NCBI RefSeq assembly: GCF_049331405.1
Contig: NZ_CP186274.1
Coordinates: 9,486,001 to 9,550,000, forward strand
Direction: 5' to 3'
Origin: PoT sp049331405
GTDB lineage: Bacteria > Planctomycetota > Planctomycetia > Isosphaerales > Isosphaeraceae
DNA length: 64,000 bases
The position numbers and the translations under genes are program-made. Of the stretch, positions 40,625 to 49,620 are shown piece after piece. Position 1 is the first letter of the stretch. Every line of letters begins with the position of its first letter. Under the pieces are notes generated by a model. That model ran no database searches. It saw nothing but the letters and a program-made list of their open reading frames with translations, and was not told where the DNA came from.

Positions 40625-42373
40625 ATGCTGACGTCGTTCTCCGCTTGCATGCTGGCCGCGATCCTAGGCCAGATCCCGGCCGACTCGGCCTGGTTGAAAG
40701 CGATCCCGGACAATGTCGACGTGGCGATCCACAGCCGCGGCATGGAGGCGACGCAGAAGGACGTCGTCGCCATGCTCAAGGCCATGAGCCCGACGCTCGC
40801 CGACACGGCCGAGCCGGTGCTGACCAACCAACTGGCGACGCTCGAGAATCAGTTCGGCGCCATCGTGGCCAAGTCCCCCTGGGTGGGCGTCGTGAAGATC
40901 GCCCCGGGTGCCCCCGGTGGCCCGCCGCCGTTCGCCCTCCTGATCCTCAAGGACGACCATGAGGGGATCCTCAAGGGACTCTCCGGCGGCAAGGAGCTCA
41001 AGCTGAAGCACCTGGCCGACGGCGTCGACTCGTTCGATGCCCCGCAGGGGAACGGCACCTGGTTCGCCACCAAGGGGGCCGGCTTCACCGCGATCGGGCC
41101 CGACCAGCCTTTGATCACGGCGATCGCCAAACCTACGGGCAAGACGCTGGACAAGGTCCTCAACGAGGCCACGGCGAAGCCCTTCCTCGACGGCGACCTC
41201 GGCCTCTTCGTCAACGTCGCCGCCCTGGCGAGCCGCTACCAGGACCAGATCGATGGCGCCCGCAAGGGCATGATCACCGCCCTCGACCAGGCGGCCGAGC
41301 AGTCGGGCAACGCGACCTCCATGGAGTCGGTCAAGGATATCTACGGAAAGCTCTTCGACTCGATCAAGTACGCCGACATCCTGACCCTCGACCTCGACGC
41401 CGCCGCCAAGGGGCTGCACATCGTCGGGGCCCTGACCGCGAAGGCCGATAGCGACGCCGCCAAGGCCGTCGCCAAGGGCCAGGCCGGCGACGGGGGCGAG
41501 CTCGCCCAGTTCGCCGACGACAGCGCCTACTACATGTACATGAACATGAGCGCCGACACGATCGACAGCCTCATGAGCATGTCTCTCCGAATGATGAGCC
41601 CGACCGGCAAGCCCTCGCCCGAGATGGAGAAGGCCCGCGCCCTCCTCCGCGAGCAGGGCCGGATCGAGGCCCTCGGCAGCGTCGGCTTCGACAAGGGGAT
41701 GACGGCCGTCACCGTCTCCCGCGTCAAGGATCCCAAGAAGTACCTCGAGGCGACCCAGGCCATCGCCCAGGCCATGAAGAACAACAAGGACGCGAAGAGC
41801 TTCGTCACCGACGTGAAGGTCGAGCCCGATGCCCAGAAGTACAAGGGCTACAGCTTCACCCACATCGGCACGACGATGGACTTCGACAAGCTGGCCGCCC
41901 AGGCGGGTGGCGCCCAGGGCGTCGCCGGCATGAAGTCGATGTACGGCGGCGACACCGTCCACAACTGGTACGGCACCGACGGCGAGCAGATCCTCCAGAT
42001 CGTCGCCCCGAGCTGGGAGTCCGCCAAGAAGGAGCTCGACTCCTATCTCGACACCAAGGGCAAGATCGGCGCGACGGCCGACTACAAGGAGATCCGCTCG
42101 CAGCTCCCCGAGAAGAACAGCCTCCTGGCGATCATCAGCGCCCAGGGCCTGGCCAAGCTGTTCGCCACGCAGCTCGCCGCGGCGGCCAACAAGCCCGACC
42201 TGAAGCTCCCGACCGACATGCCCAAGGAGCCGGCCCTCTTCGGGCTCTCCCTCGCCCCGAAGGCCCCGAACGCCTATGAGTTCCACTTCATCCTGCCGAG
42301 CGACGTTGGCGCGGTGATCGAGAAGGGCTTCGTGCCCCTCTTCCAGAGCCTCCAGGCCCCCGCCGCCCCCTGA
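40625..42373 (+). CDS. Secreted protein of unknown function
   Basis: 582 residues. A short N-terminal hydrophobic stretch (MLTSFSACMLAAILGQIPAD) looks like a signal peptide, though the positive charge is weak. The remainder is acidic-neutral, Ala/Lys/Asp-rich and has no recognised motif. Segments such as GVVKIAPGAPGGPPPFALLI and LLAIISAQGLAKLFATQLAA suggest alpha/beta structure. GAGGAG lies ten bases before the ATG, and a strong intrinsic terminator ends it, so this is a single-gene unit and probably well expressed (codon use resembles the ribosomal genes). Confidence 0.83.
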   Translation: MLTSFSACMLAAILGQIPADSAWLKAIPDNVDVAIHSRGMEATQKDVVAMLKAMSPTLADTAEPVLTNQLATLENQFGAIVAKSPWVGVVKIAPGAPGGPPPFALLILKDDHEGILKGLSGGKELKLKHLADGVDSFDAPQGNGTWFATKGAGFTAIGPDQPLITAIAKPTGKTLDKVLNEATAKPFLDGDLGLFVNVAALASRYQDQIDGARKGMITALDQAAEQSGNATSMESVKDIYGKLFDSIKYADILTLDLDAAAKGLHIVGALTAKADSDAAKAVAKGQAGDGGELAQFADDSAYYMYMNMSADTIDSLMSMSLRMMSPTGKPSPEMEKARALLREQGRIEALGSVGFDKGMTAVTVSRVKDPKKYLEATQAIAQAMKNNKDAKSFVTDVKVEPDAQKYKGYSFTHIGTTMDFDKLAAQAGGAQGVAGMKSMYGGDTVHNWYGTDGEQILQIVAPSWESAKKELDSYLDTKGKIGATADYKEIRSQLPEKNSLLAIISAQGLAKLFATQLAAAANKPDLKLPTDMPKEPALFGLSLAPKAPNAYEFHFILPSDVGAVIEKGFVPLFQSLQAPAAP

Positions 42374-42411
42374 GCGCCTCGCCCTCGGCCACGACTCCGA
42401 TATCCTGAAAC

Positions 42412-42452
42412 GAACCGCCCGACCAGACTTTGGCCGGGCGGTTCCCGTTTTT
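42412..42452 (+). terminator. Intrinsic terminator
   Basis: GAACCGCCCG (42412-42421) pairs with CGGGCGGTTC (42435-42444) and is followed by CCG and five T. The clearest classical terminator in the window. Confidence 0.85.
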
Positions 42453-42892
42453 GGATTCAAGAAATAGCGATGAATCGCGAATGGCCTCCGAGAAATCATG
42501 CGACGTGCGAGAACCGCGAGGCCACGGAGGGGAAACCAGGACTCCCAGCGTTGAGATTCGGACCGACATTGTTTCCTGATATCAACGCAACGTCACCGAT
42601 TCAATTCATAGAGCACTTTTTTACGCCCCACCGACACAAAATGTGCCGATCGCGACGTACGCTTGGTTAGAGCGATGTGACGGTGACGGGGCTCTCCCCC
42701 CCGATAGCCCTTGATGCCGAGGGTGAATTACGTCGGGAATGAGCGGCCGGATCGGGACTCGCCAGGGCGGCGATCCCCGCCGAACGGCTGCACACGTCTC
42801 TTCTTGCTGGGCAACGTCTGCCCTACGCGAACTCAGGATGGACACGGACCGTCCTGAGCCTCACGCCCCCCACAGGCAAAGGAGTCGACCCC
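42453..42892. other. Intergenic stretch, nothing recognised
   Basis: 440 bp between a terminator and the STAS gene. No ribosome-site-bearing frame and no clear promoter was seen. Confidence 0.4.
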
Positions 42893-43255
42893 ATGTCTTC
42901 AAGCACCACTGAGCAACTGCTGCGAGTCCGCCGCTCGGGTTTCACCATGATCGCGGGGATCACCAACCCCTACCTGCAGTCGGAGGATGAGGTCGTCAGG
43001 GTCGCCGCCGAGTTGCAGTCACTCATCGAAGGGAAGCAGTATCCCAAGCTCGTGCTCACCTTTGATGGCGTCCGATTCGTCTCCAGCTCGATGCTCGGCC
43101 ACCTGGTGAAGCTGCACAGGACCATCGCCAAGGCGAAGGGCAAGTTCCGGGTCTGTTCCTTGACCCCCGCGCTCCGGGACATCGTCAAGGCGAGCCAGCT
43201 CGACAAGATACTGGACGTCTACGGGAGCGAGAACGAGGCCATCGCCGGCCTCTGA
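42893..43255 (+). CDS. STAS-domain protein, anti-sigma factor antagonist type
   Basis: 120 residues consisting of a single STAS domain: KLVLTFDGVRFVSSSMLGHL (about 52-71) carries the Ser that anti-sigma kinases phosphorylate in SpoIIAA/RsbV proteins, and the C-terminal LTPALRDIVKASQLDKI helix is typical. It probably works in a partner-switching module that frees a sigma factor or controls another regulator; no RsbW-like kinase is in the window. The upstream GGCAAAGGAG is a good ribosome site. Convergent with the glycosyltransferase, 24 bp apart. Confidence 0.88.
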   Translation: MSSSTTEQLLRVRRSGFTMIAGITNPYLQSEDEVVRVAAELQSLIEGKQYPKLVLTFDGVRFVSSSMLGHLVKLHRTIAKAKGKFRVCSLTPALRDIVKASQLDKILDVYGSENEAIAGL

Positions 43256-43279
43256 TCGCGGACGTTGGCCGGCCCCGGA

Positions 43280-44419
43280 TCAACGGTGTTTCGCCAGCGC
43301 CGCCACGAGCAGGTCGTTCGAGGCCTGCCAGCGGAAACGCCCCGCGATCTCTCGGCCCAGGGCGACCTTTCGGGCACGCTCTTCGTGCTTGTCGAGGATG
43401 TTCCAGAGGGTCGACGAGATCGCGTCTTCGTCCTCGGGGGGGAAGTACCAGCCCGCCTCGCCGCCGACCTCGGGCAAGGCCGTCGAGTCGGCCAGGGCGA
43501 CTGGAATTCCCTGCGCCATGGCTTCGATGGCGGGAATGCCGAAGCTCTCGCAGAGGGAGGGGAAGACCAGGGCGGTAGCCTCGGCATAGGCGGCGCGGAG
43601 GGCTCGCCCCTGCCTGTAGCCGGGGGTCGCGAAGACGGCGCGTCGGCCGGTGGCGGTCACCGCCTCGCGGATCGCCTGCGACTCGGCCTCGCCCCCTTCG
43701 CCCAGCAGCACGATCGCCAACTCCCCGTTGGCGACCTCGGGGAGCCTTGACGCCGCGCGGATGAAGCGGACGAGGTTCTTCCTCGGCTGGAAATTGGCGA
43801 CGGAGAGCAGATAGGGAATGCCGGGCGGGAGCCCCAGGTCGTTCCTGACCCCCTCTCGCTCGCGCTGGGTTGCCGGCTCGTAGAAGAGGTCGTCGGCCGC
43901 GTTGGGGACGTAGGCGACCCGATCCTTGCAGTCGGGGAAGGCCTCGAGGAGCCGCTCCGTGTTGAAGTTCGACACGGAGAGGATCAGGTTGGCGTTGCCG
44001 AAGGTCTTCGCGAGGCGTTCGCGGAACTTGGGGTGGCTCTGCAGGTTCTGGAGCACGTCGTGGCTGGTCACCGCACGTCGGGCGGTTCGGGTCGGGATCT
44101 CGTATTCGGATGGGCAGTAGACCCAGTCGACCTTGCCGGTCCACCAGTCGATCGGCGGCCAGGGCTTGATACGCCACCAGCGCAGGGCGTCCCTCGTTCG
44201 GATCGGCAACTCGCGACGGCGCAGATCATCGAGCCCCTCCCAGTAGGCGAGGCCGTCGGGATCGTGGAGGCGGCCCGAGATCAGCTGGACGTCGACGTCG
44301 GGGCGTTGCCTCAACTTCTCGAGCTGCGCCAGGGCATGCCGGGTTACGCCGGTCGGGCCCCGGCAGGCGTCGATGTCGTAAACGAGAGCCACGCGCATCC
44401 TTGCCGTTTCATCCCCCAT
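43280..44419 (-). CDS. Glycosyltransferase family 4 protein
   Basis: 379 residues. GT-B fold: the N-terminal half includes VALVYDIDACRGPTGVTRHA, and the C-terminal nucleotide-sugar domain has VANFQPRKNLVRFIRAASRL (about 210), IVLLGEGGEAE, ATPGYRQGRAL and the EX7E-like VFPSLCESFGIPAIEAMAQG (about 295-314). It would transfer a sugar from an activated donor to a polysaccharide or lipid on the cytoplasmic face. ATG 44419 has GAGG ten bases upstream; TTG 44425 and ATG 44398 are alternatives. Donor and acceptor are unknown. Confidence 0.88.
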   Translation of the reverse strand: MGDETARMRVALVYDIDACRGPTGVTRHALAQLEKLRQRPDVDVQLISGRLHDPDGLAYWEGLDDLRRRELPIRTRDALRWWRIKPWPPIDWWTGKVDWVYCPSEYEIPTRTARRAVTSHDVLQNLQSHPKFRERLAKTFGNANLILSVSNFNTERLLEAFPDCKDRVAYVPNAADDLFYEPATQREREGVRNDLGLPPGIPYLLSVANFQPRKNLVRFIRAASRLPEVANGELAIVLLGEGGEAESQAIREAVTATGRRAVFATPGYRQGRALRAAYAEATALVFPSLCESFGIPAIEAMAQGIPVALADSTALPEVGGEAGWYFPPEDEDAISSTLWNILDKHEERARKVALGREIAGRFRWQASNDLLVAALAKHR

Positions 44420-44471
44420 GACCAATCCGCCTCAACGTCCTTAAGTCGTATCGTCTCGAGAGCCGGGCTCG

Positions 44472-44735
44472 TCAGAACCACATCGGGAAGGCCCAGTAGA
44501 GCGCCACCAGCATGCTGAGCAGGAATCCGACCGCGAACCACCAGGGGAACCGCCTCGGGGCGTCCTCCTCCGAGATGTAGCTGCCGCAACTGGGGCAGAC
44601 CTCGGCCTCTTCGTAGATCTGTTCGCGGCAATAAGGGCAGGGGATCGTGTCGTCGTCTTCGTCTTCTTCATCCCACGGATCGTCGAAGTCGTCCTCGTCT
44701 TCGTCGTCGGGTTCCAGGTCGGTATAGCGACGCAC
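44472..44735 (-). CDS. Small zinc-ribbon membrane protein
   Basis: 87 residues. A very acidic stretch (residues 8-29, nearly all Asp/Glu) is followed by a zinc ribbon CPYC...CPSC (33-36 and 47-50) and one C-terminal membrane span (WWFAVGFLLSMLVALYWAF). Role unknown; such zinc-ribbon/TM proteins occur in planctomycetes next to core genes. GTG 44735 has AAAGGAGG seven bases upstream. It is divergent from the str operon promoter, 93 bp away. Confidence 0.8.
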   Translation of the reverse strand: MRRYTDLEPDDEDEDDFDDPWDEEDEDDDTIPCPYCREQIYEEAEVCPSCGSYISEEDAPRRFPWWFAVGFLLSMLVALYWAFPMWF

Positions 44736-44828
44736 GTTCCGCCTCCTTTATAGTCCAGCCGGGAGATGGTAGGGCAGCGAGACTTCCCCTGTCAATTCGG
44801 GGCCGGCGCAACGAATCCCGGGTTCGAC

Positions 44829-44856
44829 TTGACAGCTTGAAACGATTACTTACAAT
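44829..44856 (+). promoter_or_regulatory. Near-consensus promoter of the str operon
   Basis: TTGACA (44829-44834), 16 bases, TACAAT (44851-44856). The spacer starts GCTTGAAA, shared with the S10 promoter. Transcription would begin about 137 bases before rpsL. Confidence 0.8.
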
Positions 44857-44999
44857 ACGTGCTTCGGCGATGTCCGGACAGCGGTCCGCGTTTGCGCGGC
44901 GTTCCGGACCGTTTTGCGAAGACTCGCACGCCATCCCGCGATGATAAGGATCGACCTCGGCCCCGAGGGAACGGCCGGGGGAATTGGAACTATTGACTC

Positions 45000-45398
45000 A
45001 TGCCCACGATCAATCAGCTCGTCCGTAAACCGCGCCGCCCGGTGACTTACAAGACCAAATCGCCGGTGCTCGAGGGTTGCGCGTTCAAGCGCGGGGTTTG
45101 CCTCCAGGTCAAGACGATGACGCCGAAGAAGCCGAACTCGGCGCTTCGTAAGGTGGCGAGGGTCCGGCTCTCGAACGGCAAGGAAATCACGGCCTACATC
45201 CCGGGTGAAGGGCACAACCTTCAGGAACACTCGATCGTCCTGATCCGTGGTGGCCGCGTCCGCGACTTGCCGGGCGTCCGCTACCACATCGTCCGCGGCG
45301 TGCTCGACAGCCTCGGAGTGGCCGATCGTAAGCAGGCCCGCTCGAAGTACGGTGCCTCGGCCAAGGCCGCCGCTGCCCCGGCCAAGAAGAAGAAGTAA
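45000..45398 (+). CDS. rpsL: Ribosomal protein uS12
   Basis: 132 residues: MPTINQLVRKPRRPV, the decoding-centre loop TPKKPNSALRK (41-51) with the Lys of the K43 site kept, and GGRVRDLPGVRYHIVRG. In this second loop the residue matching E. coli Lys88 is Arg. The C-terminus has an Ala/Lys tail. uS12 monitors codon-anticodon pairing in the A site. Its start lies about 140 bases after the strong promoter; the upstream ribosome site is weak. Confidence 0.97.
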   Translation: MPTINQLVRKPRRPVTYKTKSPVLEGCAFKRGVCLQVKTMTPKKPNSALRKVARVRLSNGKEITAYIPGEGHNLQEHSIVLIRGGRVRDLPGVRYHIVRGVLDSLGVADRKQARSKYGASAKAAAAPAKKKK

Positions 45399-45455
45399 AC
45401 CGATACGAACGAACGATTTATCGTCATCGTCCGTCAAGGTCTGCTAATGACGCCC

Positions 45456-45491
45456 GCCGACGCCGGCCCCTGAGCCGGCCGTCGCGTCGGC
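45456..45491 (+). promoter_or_regulatory. Hairpin in the rpsL-rpsG spacer
   Basis: GCCGACG (45456-45462) pairs with CGTCGGC (45485-45491), and inside it CCGGC pairs with GCCGG around CCCTGA. In E. coli the rpsL-rpsG spacer is where uS7 binds to repress the operon, so this could be an equivalent; the sequence itself was not matched. Confidence 0.5.
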
Positions 45492-45582
45492 CAGCGGTCT
45501 TCCGACTTCGCCTCGAGGCGGGGGCCGATTATCGATCCAGGTCGCCAATCGAATCACGCTCAATTTCCAGGACGAACGCGAA

Positions 45583-46056
45583 ATGTCCCGCAAGTTCACG
45601 GCCAGCAAGTCCCAGCTTCGCCCCGACCCTCGATTCGGCTCGAAGCTCGCCAGCAAGTTCATCAATTGCCTCATGTATGACGGCAAGAAGAGCGTCGCCC
45701 AGAAGGTCTTCTACGACGCCATGGAGATCATCGAGCGTCGCTTGCCGAACGACAACCCGATCGACGTCTTCACACGCGCCGTCGAGAACGTGAAGCCGGT
45801 CATCGAAGTCCGCTCCAAGCGCGTCGGCGGTGCCACTTATCAGGTGCCGATGCAGGTCAACAAGGTCCGTCAGCAGACCCTGTCGATTCGCTGGCTCCTC
45901 ATGGCCGCCCGCGAGAAGAAGGGCCGCCCGATGGCCATCAAGCTCTCCGACGAGTTGATCGCCGCCTACAACCGTGACGGCGCGGCCATCACCCGCCGCG
46001 AGAACGTCCACCGCATGGCCGACGCCAACAAGGCGTTCGCCCACTTCGCCTGGTAA
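45583..46056 (+). CDS. rpsG: Ribosomal protein uS7
   Basis: 157 residues, a standard length: KFINCLMYDGKKSVAQKVFY, GGATYQVPMQV and the end NKAFAHFAW are uS7 signatures. It nucleates the 30S head and in E. coli represses the str mRNA. It lies 184 bp after rpsL and is closed by an intrinsic terminator, which splits the classical rpsL-rpsG-fusA unit. Confidence 0.97.
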   Translation: MSRKFTASKSQLRPDPRFGSKLASKFINCLMYDGKKSVAQKVFYDAMEIIERRLPNDNPIDVFTRAVENVKPVIEVRSKRVGGATYQVPMQVNKVRQQTLSIRWLLMAAREKKGRPMAIKLSDELIAAYNRDGAAITRRENVHRMADANKAFAHFAW

Positions 46057-46080
46057 GAACAAGCCGATGCTTCGCGAAAG

Positions 46081-46115
46081 GCCCGTGTTCTCGAGAGAGA
46101 ACCAACGGGCTTTTT
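46081..46115 (+). terminator. Intrinsic terminator between rpsG and fusA
   Basis: GCCCGT-GTTCTC-GAGA-GAGAAC-CA-ACGGGC followed by five T (46111-46115). A two-base bulge interrupts the stem. It implies fusA has its own promoter or needs readthrough. Confidence 0.8.
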
Positions 46116-46354
46116 CGCGCGCCTCGCGCAGAGTCGACTCCGCCTCGAGGGCCCTTGCGAACTTCCCTCGCGGCGAGGGCATCCACATTCCAAGGGGTGG
46201 TCCGGTCCGAGGCGTCGCGAGTTTCGGGGGGGTCGGGCATTCGCCGGCCTCGCCCGAACTCGCGCTGGGATCTCGCATCGGCCCACGCTAAGCTAGAGCG
46301 ATCGAATTCATCCTGCCCCCGAATTCCACCCCGTGACCTCACGGATGGCCATCC

Positions 46355-48463
46355 ATGGACAGCAGCGACCCAGCCTATTTGCAGTCGATCCGCAACATCG
46401 GGATCATCGCCCACATCGACGCCGGCAAGACGACGACGACGGAGCGAATCCTCTACTACACCGGCGAAATCCACCGGATGGGGGACGTGGATAAGGGGTC
46501 GACGACCACCGACTACCTCGAAGAAGAGCGCGAGCGAGGGATCACGATCGTCGCGGCGGCGATCACCTGCCAGTGGAAGGACGTGACGATCAACATCATC
46601 GACACGCCGGGGCACGTCGACTTCACCGCCGAGGTCGAGCGCTCCCTCCGCGTGCTCGACGGAGCGGTCGTCATCTTCTCGGCCGTCGAAGGGGTCGAGG
46701 CCCAGAGCGAGACCGTCTGGCGCCAGGCGACCAAGTATCACGTCCCTCGGCTCTGCTTCATCAACAAGATGGACCGCATCGGCGCCGAGTACGAACGCGT
46801 CTTCGCCGAGATCCAGGAACGGCTCGAGAGCCACCCGATCCCCGTCCAGATCCCCATCGGCGCCGGCCCCGAAGGGACGATGGGGGAGTTCAAGGGGCTG
46901 ATCGACCTCATCGCCATGAAGGCCCTCTTCTTCAAGACCGAGGACCTGGGCTCGACCTTCACCATCGACGAGATCCCCGACGACCTGCTCCCCGACGCCG
47001 AACTCTGGCGTGAGCGTATGCTCAACGCGCTGTCCGAGTTCGACGAAACATTCACCGACGTGTACATGGCCCACCTCGAAGGCGGGGAGCTGGCCGAGTC
47101 CGACATCGTCGCCGCCCTGCGCCGGGCGACCCTGACCGGGCGTGCGCAGCCGGTCCTCTGCGGCTCGAGCTTCAAGTACGTCGGCGTCCAGCGCCTCCTC
47201 GACGCGGTCGCCGCCTACCTGCCCAGCCCGCTGGACAAGCCCCCGGTGGTCGGACACCACCCCAAGAAGGGGACCGAGATCACCCGGAAGCCGAGCCCCG
47301 ACGAGCCCTTCTGCGGCCTCGTCTTCAAGATCACCAACGACCAGCACGGCGACCTCTCATTCGTCCGCGTCTACTCGGGCGAGCTCAAGGCCGGCAGCCG
47401 CGTCTACAACCCGGGACGCGACAAGAAAGAGATCTGCTCGAGGCTCTATCACATCAGGGCCGACGAACGCGAGAAGATCGAGGAAGTCCGCGCGGGCGAC
47501 ATCGTCGGCGTCGTCGGGCTCAAGGACTCCGTCACCGGCGACACGCTCTGCGACGCCTCCCACGCGATCCTGCTCGAGAAGATCGAGTTCCCCGAGACCG
47601 TCATCAGCATGTCCATCGAGCCGGTCAGCTCGGCCGACAAGGGCAAGCTCGCCGACACCCTCGCCTCGCTCGCCCGCGAAGACCCCACCTTCTTCTACAA
47701 GGTGAACGAGGAAACCGGCCAGACCCTGATCTCGGGCATGGGCGAGCTGCACCTCGAGATCCTCAAGAACCGGATGATCCGGGACTTCAAGCTCAAGGTC
47801 CACGTCGGCCGCCCTCGCGTCAGCTACCGCGAGACGATCAAGAAGGCCGTCAAGCGCGTCGAAGGGACCTGCATCCGGCAAACGGGCGGAACCGGCCTCT
47901 ACGCCAAGGTCACCATCGACCTCGAGCCCGAGGTCCAGCCCAAGGGAGGGCCGGTCCTCTCGATCGTGAACAAGCTCAAGGGGGGCGTCATCCCCTCCGA
48001 GTACATCCCCGCGATCGAGGCCGGCCTCCGCGAGGAAGCCAAGTCGGGCGGACGCACCGGGTTCCCCCTCGTCGACCTCAAGATCACGCTCACCGACGGC
48101 GACTACCACGACGTCGACAGCAACGAGCTCGCCTTCCGCTTCGCCGCCTCCGAAGCCCTGCGCAAGGCGGTTCAGGAGGCCGGTGCGGTGCTCCTGGAGC
48201 CGATCATGAAGCTCGAGGTCGTCACCCCCGAGGAATACCTCGGCAACATCACCGGCGACCTCTCCAGCCGCCGCACGCTCATCGACAAGACGTACACGCG
48301 CGGCAAGCTCATGGTCATCGAGTCGCGGGCCCCGCTGGAGAAGATGTTCGGCTACTCAACGGCCGTCCGCAGCCTCTCCCAGGGCCGTGCCAGCTATTCC
48401 ATGGAACCCCTCGAGTACGCCGCCGCCCCCGACAGCATGCTCGAGAGCCTGGCCGGAGGCTGA
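46355..48463 (+). CDS. fusA: Elongation factor G (translocase GTPase)
   Basis: 702 residues. GTPase motifs: GIIAHIDAGKTTTTERILYY, RERGITI (canonical switch I), DTPGHVDF and NKMD. Domains II to V follow; HVGRPRVSYRETI starts the domain III/IV boundary. In domain IV the usual GGRGQYGHV tip-side motif reads GGTGLYAKV, and the C-terminus MFGYSTAVRSLSQGRASYSM has FGYST, as in the spd/mitochondrial EF-G lineage. It moves tRNA and mRNA after peptide transfer. Planctomycetes carry several EF-G paralogues, so this may not be the only one. ATG 46355 gives the usual N-terminus; the ribosome site is weak. It follows rpsG after a terminator. Confidence 0.94.
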   Translation: MDSSDPAYLQSIRNIGIIAHIDAGKTTTTERILYYTGEIHRMGDVDKGSTTTDYLEEERERGITIVAAAITCQWKDVTINIIDTPGHVDFTAEVERSLRVLDGAVVIFSAVEGVEAQSETVWRQATKYHVPRLCFINKMDRIGAEYERVFAEIQERLESHPIPVQIPIGAGPEGTMGEFKGLIDLIAMKALFFKTEDLGSTFTIDEIPDDLLPDAELWRERMLNALSEFDETFTDVYMAHLEGGELAESDIVAALRRATLTGRAQPVLCGSSFKYVGVQRLLDAVAAYLPSPLDKPPVVGHHPKKGTEITRKPSPDEPFCGLVFKITNDQHGDLSFVRVYSGELKAGSRVYNPGRDKKEICSRLYHIRADEREKIEEVRAGDIVGVVGLKDSVTGDTLCDASHAILLEKIEFPETVISMSIEPVSSADKGKLADTLASLAREDPTFFYKVNEETGQTLISGMGELHLEILKNRMIRDFKLKVHVGRPRVSYRETIKKAVKRVEGTCIRQTGGTGLYAKVTIDLEPEVQPKGGPVLSIVNKLKGGVIPSEYIPAIEAGLREEAKSGGRTGFPLVDLKITLTDGDYHDVDSNELAFRFAASEALRKAVQEAGAVLLEPIMKLEVVTPEEYLGNITGDLSSRRTLIDKTYTRGKLMVIESRAPLEKMFGYSTAVRSLSQGRASYSMEPLEYAAAPDSMLESLAGG

Positions 48464-48914
48464 GCCCCTTCAGGGCCAGCCGGGGCAGGGCACCCGTCCC
48501 CGCCCCTTCGGACCCAAAAGAGCCCCGATCCCGGATTCGAGCGAACCGGAGTCGGGGCTATCGCATCTTCAACAATGCCGCCCGAAAGCCAGCCGAGCCC
48601 GGCCCACGCGAACAGTTATCGGCATGTGAGAGACTGGGACAGATTTGAGTGCGTTCGAGGAGGCGGAGAGGCAAGGACACCCGCCAACGCTCGCGACAAT
48701 CGGCAAATTCAAAAAGTTCCGCATTTCTCGACCACCAACGCCTTGATTCGAGGGCGATGCGCGGGATACATTGAGTGGATCAGTAGGGTTGACTCTCCAG
48801 GCTCGAAGACCCGTCATCTCTCGCGGGTGCAACCGGGCCTCCTCCGAGGGTCTCATCTGAGCTGAAACCCTCGAGAACCCGCGAAAAAACCGGGGAAAAC
48901 TCGATTGAGTCGAG
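48464..48914. other. fusA-rpsJ spacer, upstream part
   Basis: About 450 bp with a terminator-like hairpin at its start, then no supported gene. The antisense frame 48569-48856 has no ribosome site or family likeness. Confidence 0.5.
48521..48559 (+). terminator. Hairpin after fusA
   Basis: AGCCCCGA (48521-48528) pairs with TCGGGGCT (48552-48559), with partial inner pairing (CCGG/CCGG). A short T-poor tail follows; a probable fusA transcript end. Confidence 0.6.
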
Positions 48915-48943
48915 TTGACTTCTTGAAAGTCACTCGTTACATT
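48915..48943 (+). promoter_or_regulatory. Promoter of the S10 operon
   Basis: TTGACT (48915-48920), 17 bases, TACATT (48938-48943). The spacer begins TCTTGAAA, matching the rpsL promoter spacer. The leader to rpsJ is about 73 bases. Confidence 0.75.
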
Positions 48944-49022
48944 CTTACTTTCCCGCGGAAATGCGGGTTAGAAAGAGTAAGGAAGGCCTACGGGTCGGCG
49001 GTCGTTTGGAAGGGAAGAACGC

Positions 49023-49355
49023 GTGGCGGGCATCAGCAACGAGCGGATTCGCATCCGCATGGAAGCGTACGACCACACCATCCTTGACCAGTCGGCCAAG
49101 GATATTGTCGACACCGCCAAGCGGACTGAGGCGATCGTCCACGGACCGATCCCCTTGCCTACCCGCATTGAGCGCTACACCGTGCTCCGAAGCCCGCACA
49201 TCGACAAGAAGTCGCGGGAGCAGTTCGAGATCCGGACGCACAAGCGGCTGATCGACATCGTGCAGCCGACGAACAAGACAATCGACGCCTTGAACAAGCT
49301 CAGCCTGCCTGCGGGCGTGGACATCAAGATCAAGGCCGGTCCCTCCGGGGGCTGA
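49023..49355 (+). CDS. rpsJ: Ribosomal protein uS10
   Basis: 110 residues: RIRIRMEAYDHTILDQSAKD, GPIPLPTRIERYTVLRSPHI and KSREQFEIRTHKRLIDI are uS10. It is part of the 30S head and is also NusE, which binds NusG and NusB in antitermination. GTG 49023 is preceded by GGAAGGGAAG. It heads the S10 cluster behind a strong promoter. Confidence 0.97.
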   Translation: MAGISNERIRIRMEAYDHTILDQSAKDIVDTAKRTEAIVHGPIPLPTRIERYTVLRSPHIDKKSREQFEIRTHKRLIDIVQPTNKTIDALNKLSLPAGVDIKIKAGPSGG

Positions 49356-49405
49356 TCATCGTCCTCGACGGCAGCCGCGTATGTGGCGCACGTCTGGGGC
49401 GGCCC

Positions 49406-49445
49406 GGGCCAACACGAGGGAAAACCCTTTTCCTCGCGTCGGCCC
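49406..49445 (+). promoter_or_regulatory. Hairpin in the rpsJ-rplC spacer
   Basis: GGGCC (49406-49410) with GGCCC (49441-49445), and CGAGG (49415-49419) with CCTCG (49432-49436), form two stacked stems around an AT-rich loop. The spacer is 265 bp, against a few tens in most bacteria. Confidence 0.5.
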
Positions 49446-49620
49446 GATTCGTTGATAGCGAAGTCTCATTTCCAAGATGAGACGAGGCTGTCGGCGACGG
49501 GATGATGGGGATGGCTCCTCACCGTTTCGTAGCGGGTCGCGACCACACTATAGAAGCAACCAACGCCCCGGGCGGCGATGACCGACCCGGGCGGGCTGGA
49601 TTGACGACGGAGTTTTTGAG

